64,000 nt of DNA from Flavimobilis marinus (GTDB lineage Bacteria > Actinomycetota > Actinomycetes > Actinomycetales > Cellulomonadaceae): positions 124,001 through 188,000 of the forward strand of contig NZ_FONZ01000001.1 in the NCBI RefSeq assembly GCF_900113055.1. Reading direction: 5' to 3'. Positions 56,153 to 64,000 of the stretch are shown piece after piece. Every line of letters begins with the position of its first letter. The first letter of the stretch is position 1. The position numbers and the translations under genes were made by a program. Below the pieces are notes generated by a model. It made no database searches. It was not told the DNA's origin and saw nothing but the letters and a program-made list of their open reading frames with translations.

Positions 56153-57091
56153 TCAGACAGCCGGGCGAGCCGTCAGTGTCAGCAGGCTCGCCTCCGGGCG
56201 GCACGCGAACCGGACCGGCGCATAGGGCGACGTGCCGAGCCCCGCACACACGTGCAGCCACGTGGACCCGGCGCCGCCCACGGCGTCGGGACGGGGGCCC
56301 GGCCAGCCGTGCAGGCCCTTCGCGCGCCCTCGGTCCAGGTCGCAGTTGGTGACCAGCGCCCCGAAGCCCGGGACGCAGAGCTGACCGCCGTGGGTGTGGC
56401 CCGCGAGGATCAGGTCCGAGCGGTCGGCACGCATCTGGTCGAGCACGCGGACGTACGGAGCGTGGGTGACGCCCAGGCGCAGCGTGGGGCGGCCGTCGTC
56501 GCCCCCGGGTGCGGCAGGGGAGGGGAACTCGTCCCGATCGAGGTGGGGGTCGTCGACGCCGACGAGCTCGATGCGCAGGCCGCCGACGTCGAGGTGGTCG
56601 CGCCGGTTCGTCAGGTCCTTCCACCCCGTGCCCGTCAGGGCCGTGGCGAGCTCCCCCGCGGGCAGGCTGTCGGGGTCGTTGCGTCGCCGCAGCGACCGGG
56701 CATCGGGAAGCAGGTAGCGGGCCGGGTTCTTCGGCAGCGGGGCGTAGTAGTCGTTCGACCCCATGACGAAGGCGCCGGGCGTGCTCCGCAACGGCTCGAG
56801 CGCGTGCAGCAGCGGCGCCAGCGCGTGGCGGTGTGCCATGTTGTCGCCCGTGTCGATCACGACGTCGGGGCGCAGGTCAGCGAGCGAACGCACCCACGCG
56901 ATCTTCGCGTCCTGCGACGGCGTCAGGTGAAGATCTGACAGGTGCAGCACCGTGACGTCGCGCGTCCCCGGTGGGAGCACCGGGACCGTGAAGCGCCGGA
57001 GCGTGAAGAGCCCGGTCTCGTGGTGCGCCCACGCGAGGCAGCCCGCCCCGAGCGCGGCCCCGGCGACGACGAGGCAGCCGGCGGCGTTCAG
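56153..57091 (-). CDS. Membrane-anchored metallophosphoesterase, probable CTG start
   Basis: A 312-residue phosphoesterase of the calcineurin fold. Metal-site motifs are DLHL, GDN, GSND and GHTHGGQ. The substrate is unknown; related proteins cleave UDP-linked lipids or phospholipids. The first conventional start is GTG 56980, which removes a hydrophobic N-terminus (GCLVVAGAALGAGCLAWAH) normal for this family. No ATG, GTG or TTG exists upstream near enough. CTG 57091 overlaps the penicillin-binding-protein stop as CTGA and has GGGAG 6 nt upstream, so I annotate it as the start. Confidence 0.85.
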   Translation of the reverse strand: MNAAGCLVVAGAALGAGCLAWAHHETGLFTLRRFTVPVLPPGTRDVTVLHLSDLHLTPSQDAKIAWVRSLADLRPDVVIDTGDNMAHRHALAPLLHALEPLRSTPGAFVMGSNDYYAPLPKNPARYLLPDARSLRRRNDPDSLPAGELATALTGTGWKDLTNRRDHLDVGGLRIELVGVDDPHLDRDEFPSPAAPGGDDGRPTLRLGVTHAPYVRVLDQMRADRSDLILAGHTHGGQLCVPGFGALVTNCDLDRGRAKGLHGWPGPRPDAVGGAGSTWLHVCAGLGTSPYAPVRFACRPEASLLTLTARPAV

Positions 57092-59508
57092 TCGTCGCTC
57101 CCGCGGTTCTTCTTCTTCTTCTTGTCCTTCTTGTCGTCCTTGTTGTCGTCGCTGTCGCCGTCCGACGGGGCGGTCGGGGGCTGGCCGTTCGAGACGTAGA
57201 TCGTGATCTGCGAGCCGCGCGGGGCGGTGCCCGCAGGGTAGGTGTACGCCACGCGCCCGGCAGGGGAGTTGGCGTTGACCGCACCCGAGCGGACGGTCGG
57301 GCGGAAGCCCGCCTCCTCGAGGATCTCCTCGGCCTCCGCGACGGACACGCCCCAGAGCGCGGGCACCGTGACCTTCTCACCTTCGAGGACGTCCTTGGCG
57401 ACGTCCGGGAACTTCTCGTTCGGCTCGTCGGCGAGCGCGTAGTCCATGAACCGCTTCCACATGGGGGCGGCGAGCGTGGACCCGTAGACGATCGGGCGGT
57501 AGGTGCCGTTGATCGTGATGCGCTGCATCGAGACGTTGCGGTCGGGGTGGCCGATCCACGTCGCCGTCGACAGCTGCGGGGTGTATCCGATGAACCAGGT
57601 GTGCTGGTTCAGCTGGGACGTTCCCGTCTTGCCCGCGGCCACCCGTCCGCCCGCGAGCTTCGAGCCGGACGCGCCGCCCTTGGTGAGCACTCCCTCAAGG
57701 GCGTGGTTCACGCCAGAGGCGACATCCGACTCGAGCACCGTGCGGCAGTTCGCGCTCGGCACGCCCAGGTCGGCACCGTTGGCGTCGGTGACGCGCGTGA
57801 TCGCCACCGGGTCGCAGTAGGTGCCACCGCTCGCGAACGTCGCGTATGCGGCGGCCATCGCCAACGGCGAGGTGTTCTGCACGCCGAGGACCATGGAGGG
57901 CTCGATGGTGACCTTGCCCTCGTCAGCGATGCGCGAGGGGCGGAAGCCGATCTCCTCGGCCGTCTCCCCGACCTTGCACAGGTCCAGCTGGCTCAGCATC
58001 GAGATGTAAGCCGTGTTGATCGAGCTTGCCGTGGCCTGCAGGACCGTCTTCTGCCCGGTGCCGAAGCCGTCGGAGTTCCCGGGCTCCCAGTCGCCGCGAC
58101 CCTGCGAGAAGTTCTCGATGCAGGACGCCGTCCACTCGTCCCAGTCGTCACCCTGCCACTTGCGCTTGTTCGCGCTGACCGACTCGGTCAGGCTGCGGCC
58201 GCTCTTGATCCACTCCGCGAGCACGAACGGCTTGAAGGTTGAGCCCGCCGGGAAACCCTGCGAGCCGCCGTGCACCTGGTCGGTGCTGAAGTTGATCGAC
58301 GTCTTGCCCTTGCCCTGCTCGTCGGCGCGCGCGACGTACTTGCGGTTCTGCGCCATCACGCGGATCTCCCCGGTGCCGGGGACGACGGAGACGATCGCGT
58401 CCGCGATGCCGGTCGGGTCCTTGAGCGGGACCGTGTCGCGGGCCTGGATGTACGCCTCGCGCTGCAGCTTGGAGTCCAGCGTCGTGTAGATGTCCAGACC
58501 GCCGCGGTACAGGAGGTCCTTTCGCTCGGCCTCCGTCTCGCCGAAGATCGGGTCGGAGATGATCACCTTGGTGACGTAGTCGCAGAAGTACGCCGAGTAG
58601 CTCGCAGCCGCGCAGCTGTTCTCGGTCGGGGTGATCTGGAGCGTGTCCTCGATCGGCGTCGTGCGGGCGGCGTCGTGCTCCTCCTTGCTGATGTACCCCT
58701 CCTCGTACATCAGCTTGAGCACGATGTTCCGGCGCGCGGTGGTGTTCTCCGGGTACGTCGTCGGGTCGTACTTGCCCGGGGCCTTCGTGATGCCAGCGAT
58801 GGTCGCGGCCTCGACGATGCTCAGGTCCTTGGCGGACTTGTTGAAGTAGTAGCGCGAGGCCGACTCGGCGCCGTAGACCTGTGTGCCGAACTGCGCGATG
58901 TTGAGGTAGCGCTCGAGGATCTCGAGCTTCGACATCTTCTTCTCGAGCGCGATCGCGAGCTTCGCCTCCCGGAGCTTGCGCTCCATGGTGTCCTCGGACG
59001 CCTCGAGCTGACCGAGCGGGTCGCCGTCACGCACCGCCTGCTCGATCAGCACGTTCTTGACGTACTGCTGGGTCAGGGTCGAGGCGCCCTGTGTCTTCTT
59101 GGTCGCCATGTTGATGAGCGCGGCGCGCGCCATGCCCTCCATGTCGACGCCGCCGTGCGCGTAGAACCGCTTGTCCTCGGTGGCGACGACCGCATTTTGC
59201 AGGTTCATCGAGATCTCGTCGAGCCCGACGACGATCCGGTTCTCCGCGTAGAAGGTTGCGAGGAGCTTGTTGTCGCGGTCGTAGATGCGCGACTGCTGCG
59301 ACAGGGGCCCGGGCTCGAGCTCGTCCGGCAGGTCCTCGAAGATCTGGGTGGTGCCGGAGGTCATCGCGCTGACGCCCGCGGCTGCGGGCAGCACGAGGCC
59401 CGCGGTCAGCAGACCGCCGACGACGGCGAGGAGGACGAAGGTGAGGAGCATCGCCACTGCCTGGACAGCGTTGACCTGCCTCCCGGAGGCGCGCGCAGTT
59501 CTAGCCAT
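57088..59508 (-). CDS. ponA: Bifunctional penicillin-binding protein (class A) with PASTA domain
   Basis: Polymerises and cross-links peptidoglycan, 806 residues. A short cytoplasmic tail and membrane helix precede the GT51 glycosyltransferase (VVATEDKRFYAHGGVD with the catalytic Glu, then GASTLTQQYVKNVL). The transpeptidase has SxxK in AGSTFKPF, SxN in SSIN, and KTG in AAGKTGTSQ. A PASTA domain (about 715-780) and a Lys/Asp-rich tail close it. ATG 59508 lies 7 nt after TACCCT on the minus strand, suggesting a leaderless mRNA. The stop overlaps the metallophosphoesterase start. Confidence 0.96.
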   Translation of the reverse strand: MARTARASGRQVNAVQAVAMLLTFVLLAVVGGLLTAGLVLPAAAGVSAMTSGTTQIFEDLPDELEPGPLSQQSRIYDRDNKLLATFYAENRIVVGLDEISMNLQNAVVATEDKRFYAHGGVDMEGMARAALINMATKKTQGASTLTQQYVKNVLIEQAVRDGDPLGQLEASEDTMERKLREAKLAIALEKKMSKLEILERYLNIAQFGTQVYGAESASRYYFNKSAKDLSIVEAATIAGITKAPGKYDPTTYPENTTARRNIVLKLMYEEGYISKEEHDAARTTPIEDTLQITPTENSCAAASYSAYFCDYVTKVIISDPIFGETEAERKDLLYRGGLDIYTTLDSKLQREAYIQARDTVPLKDPTGIADAIVSVVPGTGEIRVMAQNRKYVARADEQGKGKTSINFSTDQVHGGSQGFPAGSTFKPFVLAEWIKSGRSLTESVSANKRKWQGDDWDEWTASCIENFSQGRGDWEPGNSDGFGTGQKTVLQATASSINTAYISMLSQLDLCKVGETAEEIGFRPSRIADEGKVTIEPSMVLGVQNTSPLAMAAAYATFASGGTYCDPVAITRVTDANGADLGVPSANCRTVLESDVASGVNHALEGVLTKGGASGSKLAGGRVAAGKTGTSQLNQHTWFIGYTPQLSTATWIGHPDRNVSMQRITINGTYRPIVYGSTLAAPMWKRFMDYALADEPNEKFPDVAKDVLEGEKVTVPALWGVSVAEAEEILEEAGFRPTVRSGAVNANSPAGRVAYTYPAGTAPRGSQITIYVSNGQPPTAPSDGDSDDNKDDKKDKKKKKNRGSDD

Positions 59509-59558
59509 GGTCCTCAGGGTAGTTGCTGAGCCTGTGCGAGTCGCCGGGAGGGATGGCT

Positions 59559-59578
59559 GATCGTGTGCGGATCGTGTG
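59559..59578. repeat. Direct repeat GATCGTGTG, 11-bp period
   Basis: GATCGTGTG at 59559-59567 and 59570-59578 in the divergent interval between ponA and the DUF4177 gene. One-turn spacing suggests side-by-side regulator binding, but no family can be named. Confidence 0.3.
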
Positions 59579-59614
59579 AGGACGCCCGAGGGCGCGCCCG
59601 GCTAGGCTGCCGTC

Positions 59615-59782
59615 ATGGCTACCACGTGGGAGTACGCAACCGTTCCTCTGATCATCCACGCGACCAAGGCGATCCTCGACCAGTGGGGCTCTGACGGATG
59701 GGAGCTCGTGCAGGTCGTGCCCGGCCCCGACGGCCAGGGCAACCTCGTCGCCTACCTGAAGCGCCCGACGGGCGAGAAGTGA
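59615..59782 (+). CDS. DUF4177-family small protein
   Basis: A 55-residue protein starting MATTWEYATVPL. The pattern of a strand, then ILDQWGSDGWELVQVV and a final YLKRP strand matches DUF4177, which is common in actinobacteria and has no known function. ATG 59615 lies 6 nt after TAGGCT (59603-59608). The stop overlaps the RidA GTG (GTGA), so the two are coupled. Confidence 0.85.
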   Translation: MATTWEYATVPLIIHATKAILDQWGSDGWELVQVVPGPDGQGNLVAYLKRPTGEK

Positions 59783-60258
59783 GCCAGACCGGCCAGATCG
59801 CGGCACGTCTGGCGGAGCTCGGCCTCGAGCTTCCGCCGGTGGCCGCCCCGCTCGCGTCGTACGTCCCGGCAGTACGCAGCGGCGACCACGTCTACACCTC
59901 GGGTCAGCTGCCGTTCGTCGACGGCGCTCTGCCCGCCACCGGCAAGGTCGGCGACGGGCCGACGCTCGTGGACCCCGCTGCGGCCGCGACGCTGGCGCGC
60001 ACCGCGGTGCTCAACGCCCTCGCCGCCGTGCGCGACGTCGTCGGGAACCTCGACGACGTGGTGCGGGTGGTCAAGGTCGTCGGCTTCGTCGCCAGCGACC
60101 CTGCGTTCACGGGCCAGCCCGCCGTCGTCAACGGTGCCAGCGAGCTGCTGGGCCAGGTCTTCGGGGCCGCTGGGGTGCACGCGCGCAGCGCCGTCGGTGT
60201 CGCGGTGCTCCCGCTCGACTCGCCCGTCGAGGTCGAGCTGATCGTCGAGGTCCGCTGA
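59779..60258 (+). CDS. RidA-family enamine/imine deaminase
   Basis: A 159-residue trimeric RidA-like protein that hydrolyses reactive enamines made by PLP enzymes. The block YVPAVRSGDHVYTSGQLPFV is the N-terminal signature. LDDVVRVVKVVGFVASDPAF lines the pocket, and HARSAVGVAVLPLDSPVEVE holds the catalytic-site Arg and Glu region near the end. It follows the DUF4177 gene with a GTGA overlap. Confidence 0.9.
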   Translation: MSQTGQIAARLAELGLELPPVAAPLASYVPAVRSGDHVYTSGQLPFVDGALPATGKVGDGPTLVDPAAAATLARTAVLNALAAVRDVVGNLDDVVRVVKVVGFVASDPAFTGQPAVVNGASELLGQVFGAAGVHARSAVGVAVLPLDSPVEVELIVEVR

Positions 60259-60279
60259 GCCCCGGTCCCCCTGCGGACG

Positions 60280-60328
60280 AAGAATGGGCGGTATCGGTCG
60301 TGGATGACGACCGATACCGCCCATTCTT
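60280..60328. terminator. Perfect 22-bp hairpin (AAGAATGGGC family)
   Basis: Arms 60280-60301 and 60307-60328 pair perfectly around GGATG. The outer AAGAATGGGC is shared with the hairpin at 21201. It lies between the convergent ridA-like and crp genes. Confidence 0.8.
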
Positions 60329-60342
60329 CTCTGTGGCGCGCC

Positions 60343-61020
60343 TCAGCGGGCGCGGCGCTCCAGGCGGTCGAGGTCCAGGAGGACGACCGCACGGCCCTCG
60401 CGGCGGACCCAGCCGCGAGCGGCGAAGTCGGCCAGCGCCTTGTTGACGGTCTCGCGCGATGCGCCCACGAGCTGCGCCAGCTCCTCCTGCGTCAGGTCGT
60501 GCGCGACGCGGATGCCCTCGTCGAGCGGCTGGCCGAACCGCGTCGACAGGTCCAGCAGCGCCTTGGCCACGCGGCCCGGGACGTCGGAGAAGACGAGGTC
60601 GGCGAGGTTCTCGTTGGTGCGGCGCAGGCGACGCGCCAACGCTCCCAGCAGGTACTTGCTCATGCCCGGGTGGGTCTGGAGCCAACGGATGAGCTCGTCG
60701 TGCGACAGCTCGTACAGCGTCGCGTCGGACACCGCCGAGGCGGTCAGGGTGCGGGGGCCCGGGTCGAACAGCGAGAGCTCGCCGAACATCTCGCCAGGGC
60801 CGAGCACCGCGAGGAGGTTCTCGCGCCCGTCGGTGGACCGGCGGCCGAGCTTGATCTTGCCGTCCCCGATCACGTAGAGCCGGTCGCCGGGCTCGCCCTC
60901 GGTGAACAGAACCTCCCCACGACCCAGCCGGACGGTCGACATGGCCTCCAGCAGCGGCTGCGTCTCATGCGGGTCCAGGCCCGCGAACAACGGGGCGGCG
61001 AGCACTACGGCTTCATCCAC
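60343..61020 (-). CDS. crp: Crp/Fnr-family global regulator
   Basis: A 225-residue cyclic-nucleotide-binding regulator, the single Crp (GlxR-like) of actinobacteria. The cAMP pocket reads PGEMFGELSLFDPGPRTLTA, with Glu and the ligand-binding Arg. The helix-turn-helix at about 178-200 is LTQEELAQLVGASRETVNKA. GTG 61020 has AAGGA 8 nt upstream. Its position near nth is conserved in actinobacteria. Crp in this group has many targets; no TGTGA-N6-TCACA site was noticed in the window. Confidence 0.95.
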   Translation of the reverse strand: MDEAVVLAAPLFAGLDPHETQPLLEAMSTVRLGRGEVLFTEGEPGDRLYVIGDGKIKLGRRSTDGRENLLAVLGPGEMFGELSLFDPGPRTLTASAVSDATLYELSHDELIRWLQTHPGMSKYLLGALARRLRRTNENLADLVFSDVPGRVAKALLDLSTRFGQPLDEGIRVAHDLTQEELAQLVGASRETVNKALADFAARGWVRREGRAVVLLDLDRLERRAR

Positions 61021-61080
61021 GAGATCAGTCCTTCGTCCGTCGGCGGGGTCGCTACCTGCTCCATTCTGCCCCAGCCACGC

Positions 61081-61485
61081 TCAAGAGGCAGGTGCGAGGT
61101 CGGGCGAGTCGGCCTGGTGCTCGGCCGCGAGGCGGTTGACGATCAGGTTCGTCGTCAGCTCGAGGTGGGTGCGGACGACGTTCGCGTAGTCCCGCAGGCG
61201 CTCCTCGAGGTCGCGCAGCTCGCCCAGGTCGAACACGCCGGCAGCGACCGCCGTGCCGCGCACGACCTGCGCGAGGTGGCGGTGGTCCGGCAGGTAGGCG
61301 GTGTCGGCGGGCGTCAGCGGCGCCGCGATGTCGACGCCCAGGCGCTCCGGCAGGAGCGCGCCGGCGACGGCGAGGTCGATCCGGGCGCGGACCAGGCGCT
61401 GCCAGTGCATGACGCGCGTCGACTCGGCGCGCAGCAGCCGACGCTTCGCGCGCAGCTCCTCCAGCGTCGCCTCGGGGCTGTCCAT
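61081..61485 (-). CDS. Helical-hairpin protein, RsiG-like
   Basis: A 134-residue all-helical protein. The first helix contains STRVMHWQRLVRARIDLAVA, which lines up with the c-di-GMP motif helix of RsiG, the anti-sigma partner of WhiG in Streptomyces. The RID end is kept, but the motif's Ser, Arg and Gln positions appear to be Met, Gln and Arg, so c-di-GMP binding is doubtful. A second long helix (LEERLRDYANVVRTHLELTT) follows. ATG 61485 has GGAGGT 9 nt upstream. The family assignment is by eye. Confidence 0.5.
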   Translation of the reverse strand: MDSPEATLEELRAKRRLLRAESTRVMHWQRLVRARIDLAVAGALLPERLGVDIAAPLTPADTAYLPDHRHLAQVVRGTAVAAGVFDLGELRDLEERLRDYANVVRTHLELTTNLIVNRLAAEHQADSPDLAPAS

Positions 61486-61597
61486 GCTCGCTGCACCTCC
61501 TGCCCGCTCGACTGCCGTACGGTGCCCTGGCACCACCTGAGAGCATCGGCGCGCGAGGCCCAGAACTTGAGAGGTACGGGCGGCCTAGGCTGGTCGC

Positions 61598-62281
61598 GTG
61601 ACTCCTGCTGTGGCGCTCGTGCGACGAGCGCGCCGTACCAACCGGCTGCTTGCCGAGGTCCATCCGGACGCGCGCTGCGAGCTCGACTTCCGCACACCCC
61701 TGGAGCTGCTCGTCGCCACGGTGCTCTCGGCGCAGACGACGGACGTCCGGGTCAACCAGGTCACGCCCGCGCTGTTCGCCCGGTTCCCGGACGCCGCGGC
61801 GTACGCCGGAGCCGACGTCGAGGAGGTCGAGGCGATCATCCGCCCCACGGGTTTCCACCGGGCCAAGGCCAAGGCCCTCGTCGGCATCGGCGCCGCACTG
61901 TGCGAACGGTTCGGCGGCGCGGTGCCGAACCGGCAGGCCGACCTGGTCAGCCTGCCCGGCGTCGGACGAAAGACCCCGAACGTCGTCCTGGGTGACGCCT
62001 TCGGGGTGCCCGGGCTGACGATCGACACCCACGTCGGGCGTCTCGCGCGGCGCCTGGGCTGGACCACGAACGAGGACCCGGTCAAGGTCGAGACCGACCT
62101 CGCGGCGCTGATCGAGCGGCGCGAGTGGACGCTGGTGTCGCACCGCCTGATCTTCCACGGCCGCCGCGTGTGCCACGCTCGTCGCCCGGCGTGCGGGGAC
62201 TGCGCGATCGCGCACCTGTGCCCGTCAGCCGGGCTGGTGGCTCAGGCTCCGGTGACGCGAGCGAGGAACGCGAGCAGGTGA
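61598..62281 (+). CDS. nth: Endonuclease III (DNA glycosylase/AP lyase)
   Basis: Removes oxidised pyrimidines in base-excision repair, 227 residues. The helix-hairpin-helix [18 protein letters not shown] holds the catalytic Lys, and [15 protein letters not shown] the catalytic Asp. The 4Fe-4S ligands are [17 protein letters not shown] (C-x6-C-x2-C-x5-C). GTG 61598 is 6 nt after TAGGCT (61586-61591). The 3' end overlaps the convergent hydrolase gene by 40 bp. Confidence 0.97.
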   Translation: MTPAVALVRRARRTNRLLAEVHPDARCELDFRTPLELLVATVLSAQTTDVRVNQVTPALFARFPDAAAYAGADVEEVEAIIRPTGFHRAKAKALVGIGAALCERFGGAVPNRQADLVSLPGVGRKTPNVVLGDAFGVPGLTIDTHVGRLARRLGWTTNEDPVKVETDLAALIERREWTLVSHRLIFHGRRVCHARRPACGDCAIAHLCPSAGLVAQAPVTRARNASR

Positions 62282-63156
62282 GACGTGACCTCGTCCGGCG
62301 CTTCCTCCGGCAGGAAGTGGCCGACGTCGGGCAGCACCTCGAAGCGATAGTCCTGGCAGAGCGCAGCGCCGTCGAGGTCGACGCCGGCGACGGGAGCGAC
62401 CGGGTCGGCGCCACCGTGCAGCTGCAGGACCGGCACCGTCACCGGACGCCGGACGCCGGACAGGAAGCGCCGCCCGTCGAGCCGTGCCCGGGAGCGCAGC
62501 ACCCAGCGCAGCGCCTCGGCGAAGCCGCGGGAGGCGAAGGGCACGGTCATGGCGGTCTCGTACGTGTCCAGGACGTCAGGGGCGAACGGACGCCGTGACC
62601 AGTCCATGAGGACTCGCGCCACGAGGCCGCGGCCGGCCAGGGCGCGTTCGGGCAGTGCCGGGAGCTGGAACAGCGCGAGACGAGCCCACGCTGAGCGCGT
62701 GTAGCGCTCTCGGGACGGGTGGTGCAGGTGCGCCGGGTGGGGCGCGCTGAGGGCGACGACGCCGCGCGTCACGTGGGGCTGCAGCGTCGGCATCGCCCAC
62801 GCGACGGTCGCCCCGAGCCCGTGCCCGACGACGACGGCGGTGTCGGCACCGAGGGCCCGGATGACGCCGGCCGCGTCCCGGGTGCGCGTCGGCACGTCAT
62901 AGCCGAGCGGGGGCTTGTCGGACGCCCCCACGCCGCGCAGGTCCATCGCGGCGACGCGGTAGCCCGCCGCAGCGAGCGCGGGGATCTGGTCGCGCCAGGC
63001 CCACCACATCTGGGGGAAGCCGTGCATGAGCAGCACGAGCGGCGCGTCGGGGTCGTCCGGCCCCGCGACGGCGACGTGGAAGCGCGCGCCGTTGGCGGCC
63101 ACGAAGGTGTGCGTCCAGGGGCCGTCCAGCAGGACGGAGGTGTAGTCAGTGGCCAC
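62242..63156 (-). CDS. Alpha/beta hydrolase-fold protein lacking the usual nucleophile
   Basis: A 304-residue protein of the epoxide-hydrolase-like branch. The oxyanion loop [14 protein letters not shown] and the [11 protein letters not shown] block are normal. The nucleophile elbow reads [12 protein letters not shown], so the position normally holding Asp or Ser is Gly. The later acid (GGADPVAP) and His ([11 protein letters not shown]) are retained. Catalysis by the standard route is therefore doubtful. GTG 63156 overlaps the end of glnR by 11 bp, so it is co-translated with glnR. Confidence 0.85.
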   Translation of the reverse strand: MATDYTSVLLDGPWTHTFVAANGARFHVAVAGPDDPDAPLVLLMHGFPQMWWAWRDQIPALAAAGYRVAAMDLRGVGASDKPPLGYDVPTRTRDAAGVIRALGADTAVVVGHGLGATVAWAMPTLQPHVTRGVVALSAPHPAHLHHPSRERYTRSAWARLALFQLPALPERALAGRGLVARVLMDWSRRPFAPDVLDTYETAMTVPFASRGFAEALRWVLRSRARLDGRRFLSGVRRPVTVPVLQLHGGADPVAPVAGVDLDGAALCQDYRFEVLPDVGHFLPEEAPDEVTSHLLAFLARVTGA

Positions 63157-63928
63157 CGGGGGTGCTCTCGTGCAGGGCGGGCGGGGGCGTCGCGTCGACG
63201 GTCGCCGACGGCGATGCGTCGTCGGCGTCAGTTCGTCCGGCGGCGGCGCGCCGGCTCGCGGGCGGGTCGAACCGGTACCCGACGTTGCGCACCGTGCCGA
63301 TCAGCTGCTCGTGCTCGGGGCCGAGCTTCGCGCGCAGGCGTCGGACGTGCACGTCGACGGTCCGGGTGCCCCCGTAGTAGTCGTATCCCCACACCTCCTG
63401 CAGCAGCTGCGCTCGCGTGAAGACGCGCCCCGGGTGCTGACCCAGGTACTTGAGCAGTTCGAACTCCTTGTACGTGAGGTCGATCGGGACGCCCCGGACG
63501 CGCACCGTGTAGCCGGTGGCGTCGATGACGAGGTCGCCGGAGGAGATCTCCTGCGGTGTGTCCGCCTCGCTGAGCCCGCGGGCGCGCTCGACGGCGATGC
63601 GCAGCCGGGCCTCGACCTCGGCCGGGGACGCCGTCGTCAGCAGCAGGTCGACCGCTCCCCACTCTGCGGTCACGACGGTCAGGCCGCCCTCGGTGAGGAT
63701 CAGCACGAGGGGGACCGTCAACCCCGTGGCCTGCAGGACGCGGCACGTGGTGCGGGCGCCAGCGAGGTCGGTGCGCGCGTCGAGCAGGATCACGTCGGAG
63801 TCCGGTGCGTCCACCAGCGCGGAAGGTTCCATCGGAAGCACCCGGACGCGGTGCGCGAGCAGTCCGAGCGCAGGCAGGACCTGCGCCGACGCACCAGTCG
63901 CCGGGGTCAGGAGCAAGAGCTCGGCCAC
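63146..63928 (-). CDS. glnR: GlnR, nitrogen-metabolism response regulator
   Basis: Atypical orphan OmpR-family regulator controlling nitrogen assimilation in actinobacteria, 260 residues. The receiver-like domain (about 1-115) includes [20 protein letters not shown] and DVILLDAR. The winged helix is almost identical to known Gln[41 protein letters not shown] and [16 protein letters not shown] variable tail of about 40 residues follows. GTG 63928 has GGAGGTGA upstream. No sensor kinase is adjacent, as expected. Confidence 0.95.
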   Translation of the reverse strand: MAELLLLTPATGASAQVLPALGLLAHRVRVLPMEPSALVDAPDSDVILLDARTDLAGARTTCRVLQATGLTVPLVLILTEGGLTVVTAEWGAVDLLLTTASPAEVEARLRIAVERARGLSEADTPQEISSGDLVIDATGYTVRVRGVPIDLTYKEFELLKYLGQHPGRVFTRAQLLQEVWGYDYYGGTRTVDVHVRRLRAKLGPEHEQLIGTVRNVGYRFDPPASRRAAAGRTDADDASPSATVDATPPPALHESTPGGH

Positions 63929-64000
63929 GCGTCACCTCCGCTTGATCGCCTCCACGGTACCGTCACAGGACTCGCTTGCCCGGCAGCGTCTCAGCAGGAC

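Overview
The window is very GC-rich (about 73% by eye) and carries actinobacterial hallmarks: a dnaK-grpE-dnaJ-hspR heat-shock operon, a GlnR nitrogen regulator, a single-domain-type Crp, a small 4.5S SRP RNA, F420-type oxidoreductases, and many genes that start a few bases after a TANNNT -10 box with no room for a ribosome-binding site. Gene content and protein style suggest a Cellulomonas-like member of the Micrococcales; that placement is inference. I see no phage, integrase, insertion sequence, CRISPR array or plasmid gene. The stretch reads as ordinary chromosome with unusual regulatory detail.

Layout. 1-3733: dnaK (5' end cut), grpE, dnaJ, hspR. 3757-7503: a degenerate GGDEF-like protein divergent from a one-piece sigma/anti-sigma/sensor fusion, then a MerR regulator. 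7568-12336: upp, tadA, an XRE-cupin regulator divergent from a methyltransferase plus thioredoxin-reductase-like enzyme, and a sirtuin. 12473-16628: POT peptide transporter, tRNA-Ser(CGA), GNAT, YceI, a RibD/DHFR-like protein with a small coupled membrane protein. 16641-24468: CueP lipoprotein, methyltransferase, DUF385 enzyme, VOC protein, YeiH exporter divergent from LysR, fatty-acid desaturase, SRPBCC protein, and a membrane protein of unknown function. 24497-31608: LLM oxidoreductase plus trehalose-synthase-like enzyme, uracil permease, and the coupled cluster CopC - GT4 glycosyltransferase - small protein - LytR_C. 31700-34858: tRNA-Ser(GGA), then a cell-surface module of DUF4397 protein, sortase, sigma factor and anti-sigma factor. 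35011-38364: SRP RNA, a Met/Cys-rich small ORF, and metQNI.

38444-46746: dnaX, recR, DUF5063, TSUP permease, lysC-asd, and a coiled-coil protein. 46778-50692: ABC ATPase, giant YhgE/Pip permease and TetR. 50864-52139: an aromatic-residue-rich leader peptide, attenuator and DAHP synthase. 52213-55945: secreted repeat protein, acyl-CoA dehydrogenase, ArsR-SRPBCC fusion. 56005-63928: tRNA-Pro(CGG), metallophosphoesterase, bifunctional penicillin-binding protein, DUF4177, RidA, Crp, RsiG-like helical protein, endonuclease III, alpha/beta hydrolase, GlnR.

The most interesting signals are regulatory. They are a candidate Trp/Tyr/Phe attenuator in front of DAHP synthase, a Met/Cys-rich uORF in front of metQNI, about twenty leaderless starts placed 6-7 nt after TANNNT, two genes whose only sensible start is CTG, operators built into promoter spacers (MerR-type 19-bp spacer, ArsR-type dyad), and a family of intergenic hairpins whose outer arms are shared but whose inner arms differ. 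No single undescribed defence or mobile system was found.
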